This document shows positions 10,251-18,941 of a DNA stretch of 40,684 nucleotides, piece after piece. Source of the stretch: Alienimonas chondri (GTDB taxonomy: Bacteria > Planctomycetota > Planctomycetia > Planctomycetales > Planctomycetaceae). The notes beneath the pieces are model-generated. The model had not been told where the DNA came from and did no database searches. It saw nothing but the letters and a program-made list of their open reading frames with translations. Position numbers and translations under genes: made by a program. The stretch lies in contig NZ_WTPX01000030.1 in the NCBI RefSeq assembly GCF_013036045.1, positions 1-40,684 of the forward strand. The letters run 5' to 3'. The first letter of the stretch is position 1; each line of letters opens with the position of its first letter.

Positions 10251-11351
10251 ATGTCGCTCGCCAATTTGGATCTCTCCGAACTCGCTTTGTTGGAGGGGCC
10301 GCCGCGCTCGTTCCTGACGTTCTACTTCGCGGGCGAGACCGGACCGGGGGACTTGAACAACCGCGCCCGCGCCGCCCGCAGGCTGATCGAACATGACGAA
10401 CCGGAGCATCTCGCCGCGTTCGACGCCGCGCTGGCCGGTCTGGAAGCCCTCATCGAACGCGAATCGTTGGAGGACGGCGCCGGCTATTGCCTGATGTCCT
10501 GCCCGGAGGCGAACGTCGAGTACGGCTACAAGCTGACCGTCCCCCCGGAGACGTCGTTTCGCGCCGCCCGCGGCCCCAATCTCCGACCGTTGGCGGAGTT
10601 TCAGGATGAATACGAACCGTTCCTGCTGGTCGCCGCCGACAACGACGGCACCCGTATCCTGCAGATCGCCGGCGCGGTCGCCGGCGGCGAAGACACGGTG
10701 AAGGGCGGGGTGAAGAACCGCGTCAAGAAGGGCGGCTGGAGCCAACAACGCTACGCCCGACGGAGGAAGGGCCAGTTGAAGCGGTACGCCGGCGAAGTCG
10801 CGGAGCGTCTGGCCGAGCTGATCCGCGAGGACGGTCTCGATCGCATCGTGCTGCTGGGTTCGCAGGAGACCTGTCAGCAGATTGAGGAGGAACTCCCGGA
10901 GCATCTTCGGGACAAAGTCATCGCCGACGAGGGCTTCGATCTGCACGCGGCGGAGGACGAACTGGTGGAGGAGGGCCTGCGTCTGTTCCAAAAGGAGGAG
11001 CGCCGCGAGGAAAAGGCTCTGTGGAAGCAAATTCAGAACGAAGCCCTCTCCGGCGGGCTGGGAGCGATCGGCGTCGACGACGTGCTCACCGCCCTGCAAA
11101 CCGGTCGCGTGGACGAACTGGCGGTCGATCATGACGTCACGATCGACGGCAGCCGCTGCGAGCAATGCACGACCGCCTTCGCCGAGGTGCACGAGACCTG
11201 TCCCCTCTGCGACAGCGACCAGGTCGCCCCGATCAAACTCGTCGAGGAACTGGTACGTCTCGCGGAGCAAACCGACGCCGACGTGGAGTTCACCCAGGAC
11301 GTCGAGGGGCTGACCAAAAACGGCGGCGTCGCGGCCCTGCTCCGTTGGTGA
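10251..11351 (+). CDS. Bacterial archaeo-eukaryotic release factor-like protein (baeRF family)
   Basis: This 366-residue cytoplasmic protein begins SLANLDLSEL with a conserved FLTFYFAGE strand near residue 25. It has a central domain with YEPFLLVAADNDGTRILQIAG, a basic linker (GGWSQQRYARRRKGQLKRYA), and a second eRF1-like domain with DRIVLLGSQETCQQIEEELP. The C-terminus is a zinc ribbon-like pair CEQC and CPLC followed by TKNGGVAALLRW. These features match bacterial homologues of eRF1/Pelota, which have been proposed to act on stalled or hibernating ribosomes. No GGQ motif is seen, so peptide release itself is unlikely. The start is ATG 10251, 178 bases from the divergent ligase gene. Confidence 0.8.
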   Translation: MSLANLDLSELALLEGPPRSFLTFYFAGETGPGDLNNRARAARRLIEHDEPEHLAAFDAALAGLEALIERESLEDGAGYCLMSCPEANVEYGYKLTVPPETSFRAARGPNLRPLAEFQDEYEPFLLVAADNDGTRILQIAGAVAGGEDTVKGGVKNRVKKGGWSQQRYARRRKGQLKRYAGEVAERLAELIREDGLDRIVLLGSQETCQQIEEELPEHLRDKVIADEGFDLHAAEDELVEEGLRLFQKEERREEKALWKQIQNEALSGGLGAIGVDDVLTALQTGRVDELAVDHDVTIDGSRCEQCTTAFAEVHETCPLCDSDQVAPIKLVEELVRLAEQTDADVEFTQDVEGLTKNGGVAALLRW

Positions 11352-11357
11352 ACCGCT

Positions 11358-11423
11358 CCCGGGTCGGGCGTGCCGCGTGCCCGGGACCGCCCCCGGGTCG
11401 GGCGTTCCATGTGCCCGGGACCG
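11358..11423. repeat. Two tandem 32-bp direct repeats rich in CCCGGG
   Basis: Units at 11358-11389 and 11392-11423 differ at only a few bases. Each begins CCCGGGTCGGGCGT and ends GTGCCCGGGACCG, so each has outer CCCGGG blocks that can pair. They begin 6 bases after the baeRF stop, 64 bases before the PSD1 gene. Confidence 0.8.
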
Positions 11424-11487
11424 TGAACCCGCGTAGAATCGTACGGTAAGGTCATGTCCCCGTTCGATTCTTGCCGCCCGGTCGCCG

Positions 11488-14370
11488 ATGCCCGCCCCGC
11501 TGCTCCTCGCCGCCCTGCTGCTTCCCGCCGCGGACGTTCCGGCAGAGAAAGGGCCTGAGGAGGGCGGACAAGAGGTCGAGTTCGCGCGGGACGTCCGGCC
11601 GATCTTCAACGCCCACTGCTCCGCCTGCCACGGCGGCGTGCGCGAAGCCGGCGACCTCAACCTCATCGACGAAGAAGCCGTCGCCCTGCTGGTGACGCCC
11701 GGCGATCCGGAATTCTCCTATCTGCTGGATCGCGTCAAAGATCCGGACGACGAAACCCGCATGCCGCCCGCGGAGCACGGCCCGCGGCTGACGGACGCCG
11801 AGGTCGCCACGCTCACCCGGTGGATCGAACAGGGGGCAAAGTGGGGCCGGCACTGGTCCTTCGATCCGCCGCAGCCCGTCGCCCCGCCGGAGGTCGAAGA
11901 TGAAGCCTGGACGCACGGGCCGATCGACCGGTTCGTGCTGGCGAAGCTGGAAGCCGCCGGCGTGACGCCGAACCCCGCCGCGGAGCCGGATCGCTGGCTG
12001 CGTCGCGTGACGCTCGATCTGACCGGCCTGCCGCCCGCCCCGGCAGAGCGAACCGCGTTCCTCGAAGCCGTGCAGACCGAGGGCGAACCGGCCTATGCCG
12101 CGGTCGTGGATCGCCTGCTGGCCAGCCCGCGGTTCGGCGAACGCTGGGCGAGCGTTTGGCTCGATCAGATTCGCTATGCGGACAGCAGCGGCTTGGGGCA
12201 GGATCACCGCCGCACCGTCTGGCCGTACCGCGACTGGGTGATCGACGCTTATAACGACGACCTGCCCTACGACGAATTTACGATCAAACAGCTCGCCGGC
12301 GATTTATTGCCGGGCGAATCGATCGAAAACCGCGTCGCCACCGCCGCGCATCGGCTCACGCAGTCTAACGAGGAGGGCGGCACCGACGACGAAACCTTCC
12401 GCACCGAGGCGATTCTCGATCGCGTCAGCGTCACCTGGCAGGTCTGGCAGGGGCTGACGATGGAGTGCGTGCAGTGCCATTCGCACCCCTACGATCCGGT
12501 CGGGCATGAGGAGTTCTATCAGTCCGCGGCGTTCTTTAATAACACCGCCGACGCCGACCTCGGCAACGCTCATCCGCTGTTGCAGACGCCGAAGAACCCG
12601 AACGACTACGAGCGGGCCGCCGCGATCGACGCGCAGCTCGAACCGCTGCGGCATTCGATCTGGCAGCGGGAAAACGCCCTGCTGCAAGACCCGTCGCGGT
12701 GGCGCTCGCCGGAGTCCATGACCGCCGAGGTCACCCGCACCCCCGGCATCGAGGTCGACGACACGCCGGAGGGGCCGACGTATCGCCTCACGGGCAACGT
12801 CGCCAGCAACACCGCCGTCACGCTGACCGCCCCGCTGCCCGAGGGGCTGGAGCAGCTCACCGCGGTTCGCTTCACCGGCCTGCCGGTGGACCTGGAGAAG
12901 GCGTTGAAGGACGCGGAGTTCGGCTTCACCGTCTCCAAGGTGCGGGCGGAAGTGCGACCGGCGGAGGGAGAACCGCAGCCGGTCAACTTCACGGAGGTGC
13001 TGTTCGACGAGCCGACCCCCGCTCGCAATCCGAAGGACAGCTTGAACCTCAAGAACAACAGCGGCGTCGGGCCGTATACCAAGATGAATCGCCCGCGGTC
13101 GGCGGCGTTCGTGCTCGGCAAACCGCTGCCTGTAAAGCCGGAGTCGACGATCGAGATCACGTTGGAGTTCAACGTCTTTGAACTCGCTTCCTTCCCGCTG
13201 GTCGCCCGCCGCGGGCGAATCGATTTCAGCGGCGATCAGGCGTTTCAAGACCTGTGGTGGGACGAAACGATCAGCGCCGACCGCGCCGAACTCGCCCGGT
13301 TGGAGCAACAACGACGGGCGATTCCCTCGGCCGCGATGCCGGTGATGGTCGAACGCGAGCCGCAACTCGCCCGGCCCACGCACCGCTTCGACCGCGGGAA
13401 TATGATGTCCAAGGAAGAACGGGTCGCCCCCGGCGTGCCCAAAGCCTTGGGGAACCCGCTGACGTCTTCGGGGGAAGGATCGGACGGGCAGGGGGCGAAC
13501 CTCGATCGTCTCGCCCTCGCCCGCTGGATCGTCAGCGATCAGAACCCGCTGACCGCCCGCGTGGAGGTCAACCGCCTCTGGGCGCGGCTATTCGGCGTCG
13601 GCTTGGTGCGGACCGAGGAAGACTTCGGTTCCAGCGGCGAACCGCCCTCGCACCCGGCGCTGCTCGATGATCTCGCCCTACGGTTCTCGCAGGATTTCGA
13701 CTGGAGCCGCAAACGCATCCTGCGGGAGATGGCCCTCAGCGCCGCCTATCGCCAGAGCGCCGCGGCCCGGCCGGAGCTGAAGGAACTCGACCCGAACAAC
13801 CGCCTGCTGGCCCGCGGCCCGCGGCAGCGACTGTCCGCGGAGGCGCTGCGCGATCAGGCGTTATTCGTGAGCGGGCTGCTGACCGAGCGTCTCCACGGTG
13901 AGCCGGTGCAACCGCCGATCCCGGACGGCGTCTGGAAGCCGTTTGATAACGAAAAGTGGAACACCGCCAGCGTCGGCGACCCGAACCGCACGCGGCGGAG
14001 CGTTTATACCTACGTCAAACGCAGCGTTCCGCATCCGATCATGGCGAGCTTCGACGCCCCCAGCCGGGAGTTCTGCGCCGCCCGCCGGCCGGACAGCAAC
14101 ACGCCGGTGCAGGCGTTGATGACGCTCAACGACACCACCTTCACCGAGGCCGGCGCCGCCCTGGCCGATCGGATGCGCACCGCCGGCGACTCGCCCGCGG
14201 AGCAGATCGACGCCGGCTTCCTCCTCGTCTGCGGCCGCGATCCGGGGGAGCAGGAACGGGCCGCACTCGTGACCCTCTATGAACAGATCGCCGCCCTCCC
14301 CGACGGCCCCCCGCCGCCGGAGATCATCGCGGAGGTGTTGTTGAACCTCGACGAAGCCCTGACCAACTAA
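11488..14370 (+). CDS. PSD1-type planctomycete cytochrome c protein (PSCyt1, DUF1549, DUF1553)
   Basis: This 960-residue exported protein has a signal peptide (about residues 1-16). A PSCyt1 cytochrome domain has its heme site at C44-S-A-C47-H48, and RMPPAEHGPRLTDAEV probably supplies the distal side. DUF1549 follows at about residues 140-360 (PIDRFVLAKLEAAG, RWASVWLDQIRYADSSG). It contains a second CxxCH, MECVQCHSHPYDP, near residue 325. A beta-rich insert spans about residues 400-580. DUF1553 spans about 640-900 (ARWIVSDQNPLTARVEVNRLW, SFDAPSREFCAARRPDSNTPVQAL). The family is planctomycete-typical and encoded next to DUF1501 and sulfatases, which suggests periplasmic redox-linked polymer catabolism. 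The exact reaction is unknown. Confidence 0.93.
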   Translation: MPAPLLLAALLLPAADVPAEKGPEEGGQEVEFARDVRPIFNAHCSACHGGVREAGDLNLIDEEAVALLVTPGDPEFSYLLDRVKDPDDETRMPPAEHGPRLTDAEVATLTRWIEQGAKWGRHWSFDPPQPVAPPEVEDEAWTHGPIDRFVLAKLEAAGVTPNPAAEPDRWLRRVTLDLTGLPPAPAERTAFLEAVQTEGEPAYAAVVDRLLASPRFGERWASVWLDQIRYADSSGLGQDHRRTVWPYRDWVIDAYNDDLPYDEFTIKQLAGDLLPGESIENRVATAAHRLTQSNEEGGTDDETFRTEAILDRVSVTWQVWQGLTMECVQCHSHPYDPVGHEEFYQSAAFFNNTADADLGNAHPLLQTPKNPNDYERAAAIDAQLEPLRHSIWQRENALLQDPSRWRSPESMTAEVTRTPGIEVDDTPEGPTYRLTGNVASNTAVTLTAPLPEGLEQLTAVRFTGLPVDLEKALKDAEFGFTVSKVRAEVRPAEGEPQPVNFTEVLFDEPTPARNPKDSLNLKNNSGVGPYTKMNRPRSAAFVLGKPLPVKPESTIEITLEFNVFELASFPLVARRGRIDFSGDQAFQDLWWDETISADRAELARLEQQRRAIPSAAMPVMVEREPQLARPTHRFDRGNMMSKEERVAPGVPKALGNPLTSSGEGSDGQGANLDRLALARWIVSDQNPLTARVEVNRLWARLFGVGLVRTEEDFGSSGEPPSHPALLDDLALRFSQDFDWSRKRILREMALSAAYRQSAAARPELKELDPNNRLLARGPRQRLSAEALRDQALFVSGLLTERLHGEPVQPPIPDGVWKPFDNEKWNTASVGDPNRTRRSVYTYVKRSVPHPIMASFDAPSREFCAARRPDSNTPVQALMTLNDTTFTEAGAALADRMRTAGDSPAEQIDAGFLLVCGRDPGEQERAALVTLYEQIAALPDGPPPPEIIAEVLLNLDEALTN

Positions 14371-14430
14371 CCCGACGCGTTAGCGAGGGACGGGCGGTCA
14401 TCACGTCGAGTCCCTCGCTGACGCTTCGGG
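14371..14430. repeat. Imperfect 20-bp inverted repeat (dispersed planctomycete palindrome type)
   Basis: Arm 14371-14390 (CCCGACGCGTTAGCGAGGGA) pairs with 14411-14430 with two mismatches across a 20-base loop. It begins immediately after the PSD1 stop codon and ends 34 bases before the DUF1501 ATG. It could trim or attenuate transcription between the two genes. Confidence 0.75.
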
Positions 14431-14464
14431 TTGCTATTGATCTTTGAACGAACCAAGCCGAACT

Positions 14465-15970
14465 ATGAATCCCGCCGCCGAAACGCTCTCCCACGTCACG
14501 CGTCGCCACTTCCTGCGGGACGCCTCCGCCGGGATGGTGGGCGGGCTGTGGCTCTCGCATCAAGCCGCCGCCGCCGACGAGGCGACCGCCGGGAGCGAAG
14601 CCGGCGGTACGCACGGCGGCGGGGCCGGGGGAACCGGCGGCCGGCCCGGCCCGCACCACGCCGCCACGGCGAAGCGGGTCATTCATATTCATATGGTCGG
14701 GGCGCCGAGTCAGCTGGAACTGTTCGACTATCGCCCCGAGCTCGCGAAGTACGACGGCAAGGACTGCCCGCAGAGCTATCTCGACGGGCAACAATTCGCC
14801 TTTATTCAGGGCGTGCCCAAGTTGCTCGGCCCGCAGTTTCCGTTCAAACCGCGCGGGGAGAGCGGCACGCCGGTCTCCGATCGCCTGCCGTACTTCGCCG
14901 GGGAGGTCGACGGCTACGGCTGTCCCGCGGACGAGGTCTGCTTCTTGAAAACCGTGCAGTCGGACCAGTTCAATCACGGTCCGGCTCAGGTGATGGTCCA
15001 CACCGGCGACGCCCGCATCGGCAAGCCGAGCGTCGGCGCCTGGACGACCTGGGGGCTGGGCACGGAGAACGAAGACCTGCCCGGCTTCATGGTGCTGCTC
15101 TCCGGCGGTCGCCCGCCGCGGGGCGGGAACGCCTTATGGGGCAGCGGCTTCCTGCCGGGCGTCTATCAGGGCGTGCAATGCCGCGGCGCCGGACCGGCGA
15201 TTTTGAACGTCGACAATCCGCAAGGCGTCTCCCGCAGCGCCCGCCGGGCCGCGCTCGATACGCTGCGGGAATTGAACGAGTCCGCCCACGCGGAGTTCGG
15301 CGATCCCGCGACCCTCACCCGCATCCAGCAATACGAACTCGCCTATCGCATGCAGGTCGCCGTCCCGGAAGCGACGGACCTCTCCGGCGAAACGGAGGAG
15401 GTGCACAAGCTCTACGGCACGACCGACGGAGCCAGCTTCGCCAATAACTGCCTGCTCGCCCGGCGCCTGGCCCAGCGGGGCGTGCGTTATATTCAATTGT
15501 TTGATTGGGGCTGGGACAGCCACGGCGCCGGCGCCAATGAAGCCCTGAACCGGGGCTTCAAGGACAAATGCACGCAGATGGATCAGCCGCTCGCCGCGTT
15601 GATTCACGACCTCAAACGATTGGGGATGTTGGAGGACACCCTGGTCGTGTGGGGCGGCGAGTTCGGCCGCACCCCGATGCGGGAGAACCGCGGCGGCGTG
15701 ACGATGAGCCTGGTCGGCCGCGACCACAACCCGCACGCCTTCACCTGGTGGATGGCCGGCGGCGGCGCCAAGCCCGGCCACACCGTCGGCGAGACCGACG
15801 AACTGGGCTACCTCCCCGCCGACACCCCCGTCCCCCTGCGGGACGTGCACGCCACCGTGCAGCATATGCTCGGCTTCGATCATCAAAAGCTGACCGTCCC
15901 CTTCCGCGGATTGAACCAGAAGCTGACCGGCGTCAAACCCGCCCGCGTGGTCACCGAAGCGCTCGCGTGA
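14465..15970 (+). CDS. DUF1501 protein, Tat-exported
   Basis: This 501-residue protein begins with a Tat-type leader (VTRRHFLRDASAGMVGG) and a Gly-rich linker. The body shows the DUF1501 hallmarks: RVIHIHMVGAPSQLELFDY, FNHGPAQVMVHTGDARIGKPS, GWDSHGAGANE, WGGEFGRTPM, and NPHAFTWWMAGGGAKPG. The fold is related to alkaline phosphatase and sulfatase, but the family's reaction is not established. It is almost always encoded directly after a PSCyt1/DUF1549/DUF1553 gene, as here (94 bases), so the two probably act together outside the cytoplasm. I chose ATG 14465 over an upstream TTG (14444). Confidence 0.92.
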   Translation: MNPAAETLSHVTRRHFLRDASAGMVGGLWLSHQAAAADEATAGSEAGGTHGGGAGGTGGRPGPHHAATAKRVIHIHMVGAPSQLELFDYRPELAKYDGKDCPQSYLDGQQFAFIQGVPKLLGPQFPFKPRGESGTPVSDRLPYFAGEVDGYGCPADEVCFLKTVQSDQFNHGPAQVMVHTGDARIGKPSVGAWTTWGLGTENEDLPGFMVLLSGGRPPRGGNALWGSGFLPGVYQGVQCRGAGPAILNVDNPQGVSRSARRAALDTLRELNESAHAEFGDPATLTRIQQYELAYRMQVAVPEATDLSGETEEVHKLYGTTDGASFANNCLLARRLAQRGVRYIQLFDWGWDSHGAGANEALNRGFKDKCTQMDQPLAALIHDLKRLGMLEDTLVVWGGEFGRTPMRENRGGVTMSLVGRDHNPHAFTWWMAGGGAKPGHTVGETDELGYLPADTPVPLRDVHATVQHMLGFDHQKLTVPFRGLNQKLTGVKPARVVTEALA

Positions 15971-16177
15971 ACCCCCCGGCAGCCCGAGGCGCAAGCCGAG
16001 GTTGGGTTGCATGGTTAAGAGAAACGGAGAGCGGCCGGCGTCACTCGGCCTCGGCTCCCGGCCCGGGCGGCCAGCATCGCCGGCGACGGCTGGCGCCGCG
16101 AATTACGCTCAACGTGGCGTCGGGCACGCGGCGGCGGCAGAATCTGTGGTCGCTCGCCGCTCGCCCGAGGTTCGCTC

Positions 16178-18853
16178 ATGTCCCGGCTCGTTCCCCTCGC
16201 TGCGGTTCTCTTCGCGCTGGTTCCGCCGGCCGGCGCCGCGGAGGTCGCGCCGCCCGGCACGGGGGACGCGCCGCCCAATATCGTCTTGATCCTCGCGGAC
16301 GATCTCGGTTGGAGCGAACTCGGCTGTTACGGCAACGGCTTTCACGAAACGCCGCACTTGGACCGTCTCGCGGCAGACGGCGTGCGGTTCACGCAGGCGT
16401 ACGCCGCGGCGCCGGTTTGTTCGCCCGACCGCGCGGCCCTATTGACCGGGCTGGCGCCGGCTCGGCTCGGCATTCTGGATTATCTCCGACCGAACTCCGC
16501 GAACGCCCTGCCGACCGACGTTCGCACGCTGCCCGAGACGTTGCAGGAGCGGGGATATCGAACGGGGATGATCGGCAAATGGCACCTCACCGGTTACGAA
16601 CATCACGGGGCCGAGCGGGAGATCCGGCCCCGCGACCACGGCTTCGACTGGGACGTCGCCCGCGAGGTGAAGGGCGTCGGCAACGGGGCAAACTTCTGGC
16701 CCTACGTCTTTCGCGATCAGCCGATTCGCTGGGTCGACCTGCCGGAGAACCGGCTGGGCGAGGAGGAGTATCTCGTGGATCGGATGAACCTCGAAGCGGT
16801 CGACTTTATCGAGCGGAACCGGGACCGCCCGTTCTTTCTCTATCTCAGTCACTACGCCCCGCACACGATTCTGAACGGCAAGCCGGAACTCGTTCAGAAG
16901 TACCGCGACAAGCACCCGCCCGGCGAGAGCACGCGCAACGCCTGCTACCTGTGTAAAGACCGTGGCTTGGAAGGCGATCCGCTCGACCATTGGGCCGGCG
17001 ACCATAACCCGCACCTCGCGGCGATGTTGGAGAGCGTCGACGACGGCGTCGGCATGATTCAGGCGAAGCTGAAGGAACTGGGCCTGGCGGAGAACACGAT
17101 CGTGATCTTCACCAGCGACAACGGCGGCGAAACGAACGTCACCTCGAACGCCCCGCTGCGCGGCGGGAAAAGCGAACTCTATGAGGGCGGAATCCGCGTT
17201 CCTTTGATCGTCAGCGGCCCGGATCGTCTACCCGCCGGCGCGATCTGCGAACGGCCGATGATCCATACGGATCTGTCTCCCACGCTCCTGGACGCGATCG
17301 ACCCGGCGCCCGTCGCCGACGTCACGGACGGCGCCTCGATGTGGGAGGCCTGGATCGATCCCGCCTCCGAGTCCGCCGATCGTTCGCTGCATTGGCATTA
17401 TCCGCTGGACGGGCCGCATTTTCTGGGCGGACGATCGGCCGGAGCGATCCGCCGCGGGAATTGGAAGTTGATCGAGTTCTACGACGCCGGAACGGTCGAA
17501 TTATACGACCTCGCCGCGGACCCGGGGGAGCGCCGCGATCTTGCCGCGAGCCGTCCGGAGAAGACGGCGGAACTGCGGTCGGAACTGGCGGACTGGCGAG
17601 CGTCGGTCGGGGCGCGGACGCCGTCGGCGCCGTTGCTGGTCGAGCCGAAATCACAGACCTTCGCCGATCATTTCTCGACCGGGCAGGTCAGCGCCCGCTG
17701 GCATTTTAACGGCGATTGGGAAGCGACCGACGGCGTGCTCAAACGGGTGCGAACCGGGACCGAGAACACGCGGATCTTCGCCAAGGATCTGGAATACGGC
17801 GACTCCCTCGTCCGCTTCGCGTTTCGACTGGGCGAATCGAAGGATCTGCGATTCCTGACCGGCAGCGACGGGCCTTATAACGCGGTCGTTCATATTCGCC
17901 CCGATCACTTCCGCATCCAGACCGCGAAGGACGCTCGCGGGCCGTATTCGTCCTACTGGCACGGGGACTGCGCCCACGAGTTCGACCCGGATCGCTGGTA
18001 CGTGATGACGGTCGAATTTCTCGGCGACCGCCTCGTCGCCCATATCGACCGCGACCACGTCGCCTCGGCGGAACATCCGATCCTCGATCAAACCCGGGAT
18101 TATTTTGCCTTCCAGGTCGACGACGGCGCCGCGGAGATCGACGACGTCCAACTCTCGACCGTCGGGAAGCACCCCCGCGTCGCGGAAAACTGGCGGGAGA
18201 TTCAATCCGCCGCGGATCGCCATCCCGTGCCGCGATCGCTGGAGGAGCGGTTGGAGATCGCCGTGACGAACGCCCGCGACCGCCTTTATCGCACGGACGA
18301 CCGCTACCGGGCGCTGGTCGATCGGGTCGAGGAACTGGATCGGGAACGCGAAGCCGCGTTCCCGATCGTGTATCGCTCCCAGAAGGCGATTCGCCACGAC
18401 CTCTCCGATCTGCGGCGTCGGCTGCACGAGGAAGATCCTCGCTATAAAGAGCTGTTGTTCGCGACCTTCAAGGCGAAACGAGCGATCGAGGATTATCTGC
18501 TGGAACGGAATCCGGAGGTCGGGACGCTGCCTGACAGCCGTCGCAAACGCGCGCTGGATCGGCTGCACAAGGAGTTTCAGAACGACCCGGGATATACGTC
18601 GTTGGTCGAAGCGGAGCGCCGGTCGCAGGCACTGTTGGAGAGCGCGTATCCGCAGTTGTTCGTGACCGACGAGCAGATCAACGCCGACCGGGCCCGCCGT
18701 CGGGAAGAGGTGAAAGCCGATCCCGCGTTCCAAGCCGCCAACGCTCAGCGGGCCGCGGCGTATCAGGCGCAGGAGGAATATTTGATCTCTCACGACGAGC
18801 GCGTGATCGACCTGCGCGCGGAACTCGACGCCGGCGCGGACGGGAAAGAATGA
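16178..18853 (+). CDS. Secreted sulfatase with extra beta-sandwich domain and repeated helical tail
   Basis: This 891-residue protein has a signal peptide to about residue 20. The type I sulfatase domain (about 25-490) begins NIVLILADDLGWSELGCYGN. The formylglycine site is C81-S-P-D-R (PVCSPDRAALLTG), and the domain also carries IGKWHLTG, YAPHTI, FTSDNGG and a C-terminal GNWKLIEFY strand. From about 491 a second domain (TFADHFSTG to VDDGAAEIDDVQLS, about residue 660) looks like a jelly-roll or 3-keto-disaccharide hydrolase (DUF1080)-like sandwich. The last 220 residues are charged helix with four DPxY-like repeats at D707, D753, D803 and D848. Formylglycine maturation needs an enzyme encoded elsewhere. 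The substrate is probably a sulfated glycan. Confidence 0.92.
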   Translation: MSRLVPLAAVLFALVPPAGAAEVAPPGTGDAPPNIVLILADDLGWSELGCYGNGFHETPHLDRLAADGVRFTQAYAAAPVCSPDRAALLTGLAPARLGILDYLRPNSANALPTDVRTLPETLQERGYRTGMIGKWHLTGYEHHGAEREIRPRDHGFDWDVAREVKGVGNGANFWPYVFRDQPIRWVDLPENRLGEEEYLVDRMNLEAVDFIERNRDRPFFLYLSHYAPHTILNGKPELVQKYRDKHPPGESTRNACYLCKDRGLEGDPLDHWAGDHNPHLAAMLESVDDGVGMIQAKLKELGLAENTIVIFTSDNGGETNVTSNAPLRGGKSELYEGGIRVPLIVSGPDRLPAGAICERPMIHTDLSPTLLDAIDPAPVADVTDGASMWEAWIDPASESADRSLHWHYPLDGPHFLGGRSAGAIRRGNWKLIEFYDAGTVELYDLAADPGERRDLAASRPEKTAELRSELADWRASVGARTPSAPLLVEPKSQTFADHFSTGQVSARWHFNGDWEATDGVLKRVRTGTENTRIFAKDLEYGDSLVRFAFRLGESKDLRFLTGSDGPYNAVVHIRPDHFRIQTAKDARGPYSSYWHGDCAHEFDPDRWYVMTVEFLGDRLVAHIDRDHVASAEHPILDQTRDYFAFQVDDGAAEIDDVQLSTVGKHPRVAENWREIQSAADRHPVPRSLEERLEIAVTNARDRLYRTDDRYRALVDRVEELDREREAAFPIVYRSQKAIRHDLSDLRRRLHEEDPRYKELLFATFKAKRAIEDYLLERNPEVGTLPDSRRKRALDRLHKEFQNDPGYTSLVEAERRSQALLESAYPQLFVTDEQINADRARRREEVKADPAFQAANAQRAAAYQAQEEYLISHDERVIDLRAELDAGADGKE

Positions 18854-18854
18854 A

Positions 18855-18882
18855 TCGACCGGAACCGAACCGGTCCGGTCGA
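18855..18882. terminator. Short hairpin after the sulfatase
   Basis: TCGACCGGAACCG (18855-18867) pairs with CGGTCCGGTCGA (18871-18882), with one bulged base and a tight 3-base loop, two bases after the stop codon. No U-run follows, so termination is possible but not certain. Confidence 0.45.
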
Positions 18883-18941
18883 GGTACCGCCGCGGACGAC
18901 GGTCTCGCGTCGTCCCCGCCGCCCCGACTTTCGAGCGTCCG

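Noticed and set aside
11358-11423. Repeats as a possible CRISPR array
   Set aside because: There are only two units, spaced by 2 bases with no spacers, and no cas genes in the window.
9837-11666. Minus-strand ORF of 609 codons opposite the baeRF gene
   Set aside because: The opposite strand encodes a recognisable baeRF protein with a zinc ribbon. The antisense translation has no motif and runs through the CCCGGG repeats.
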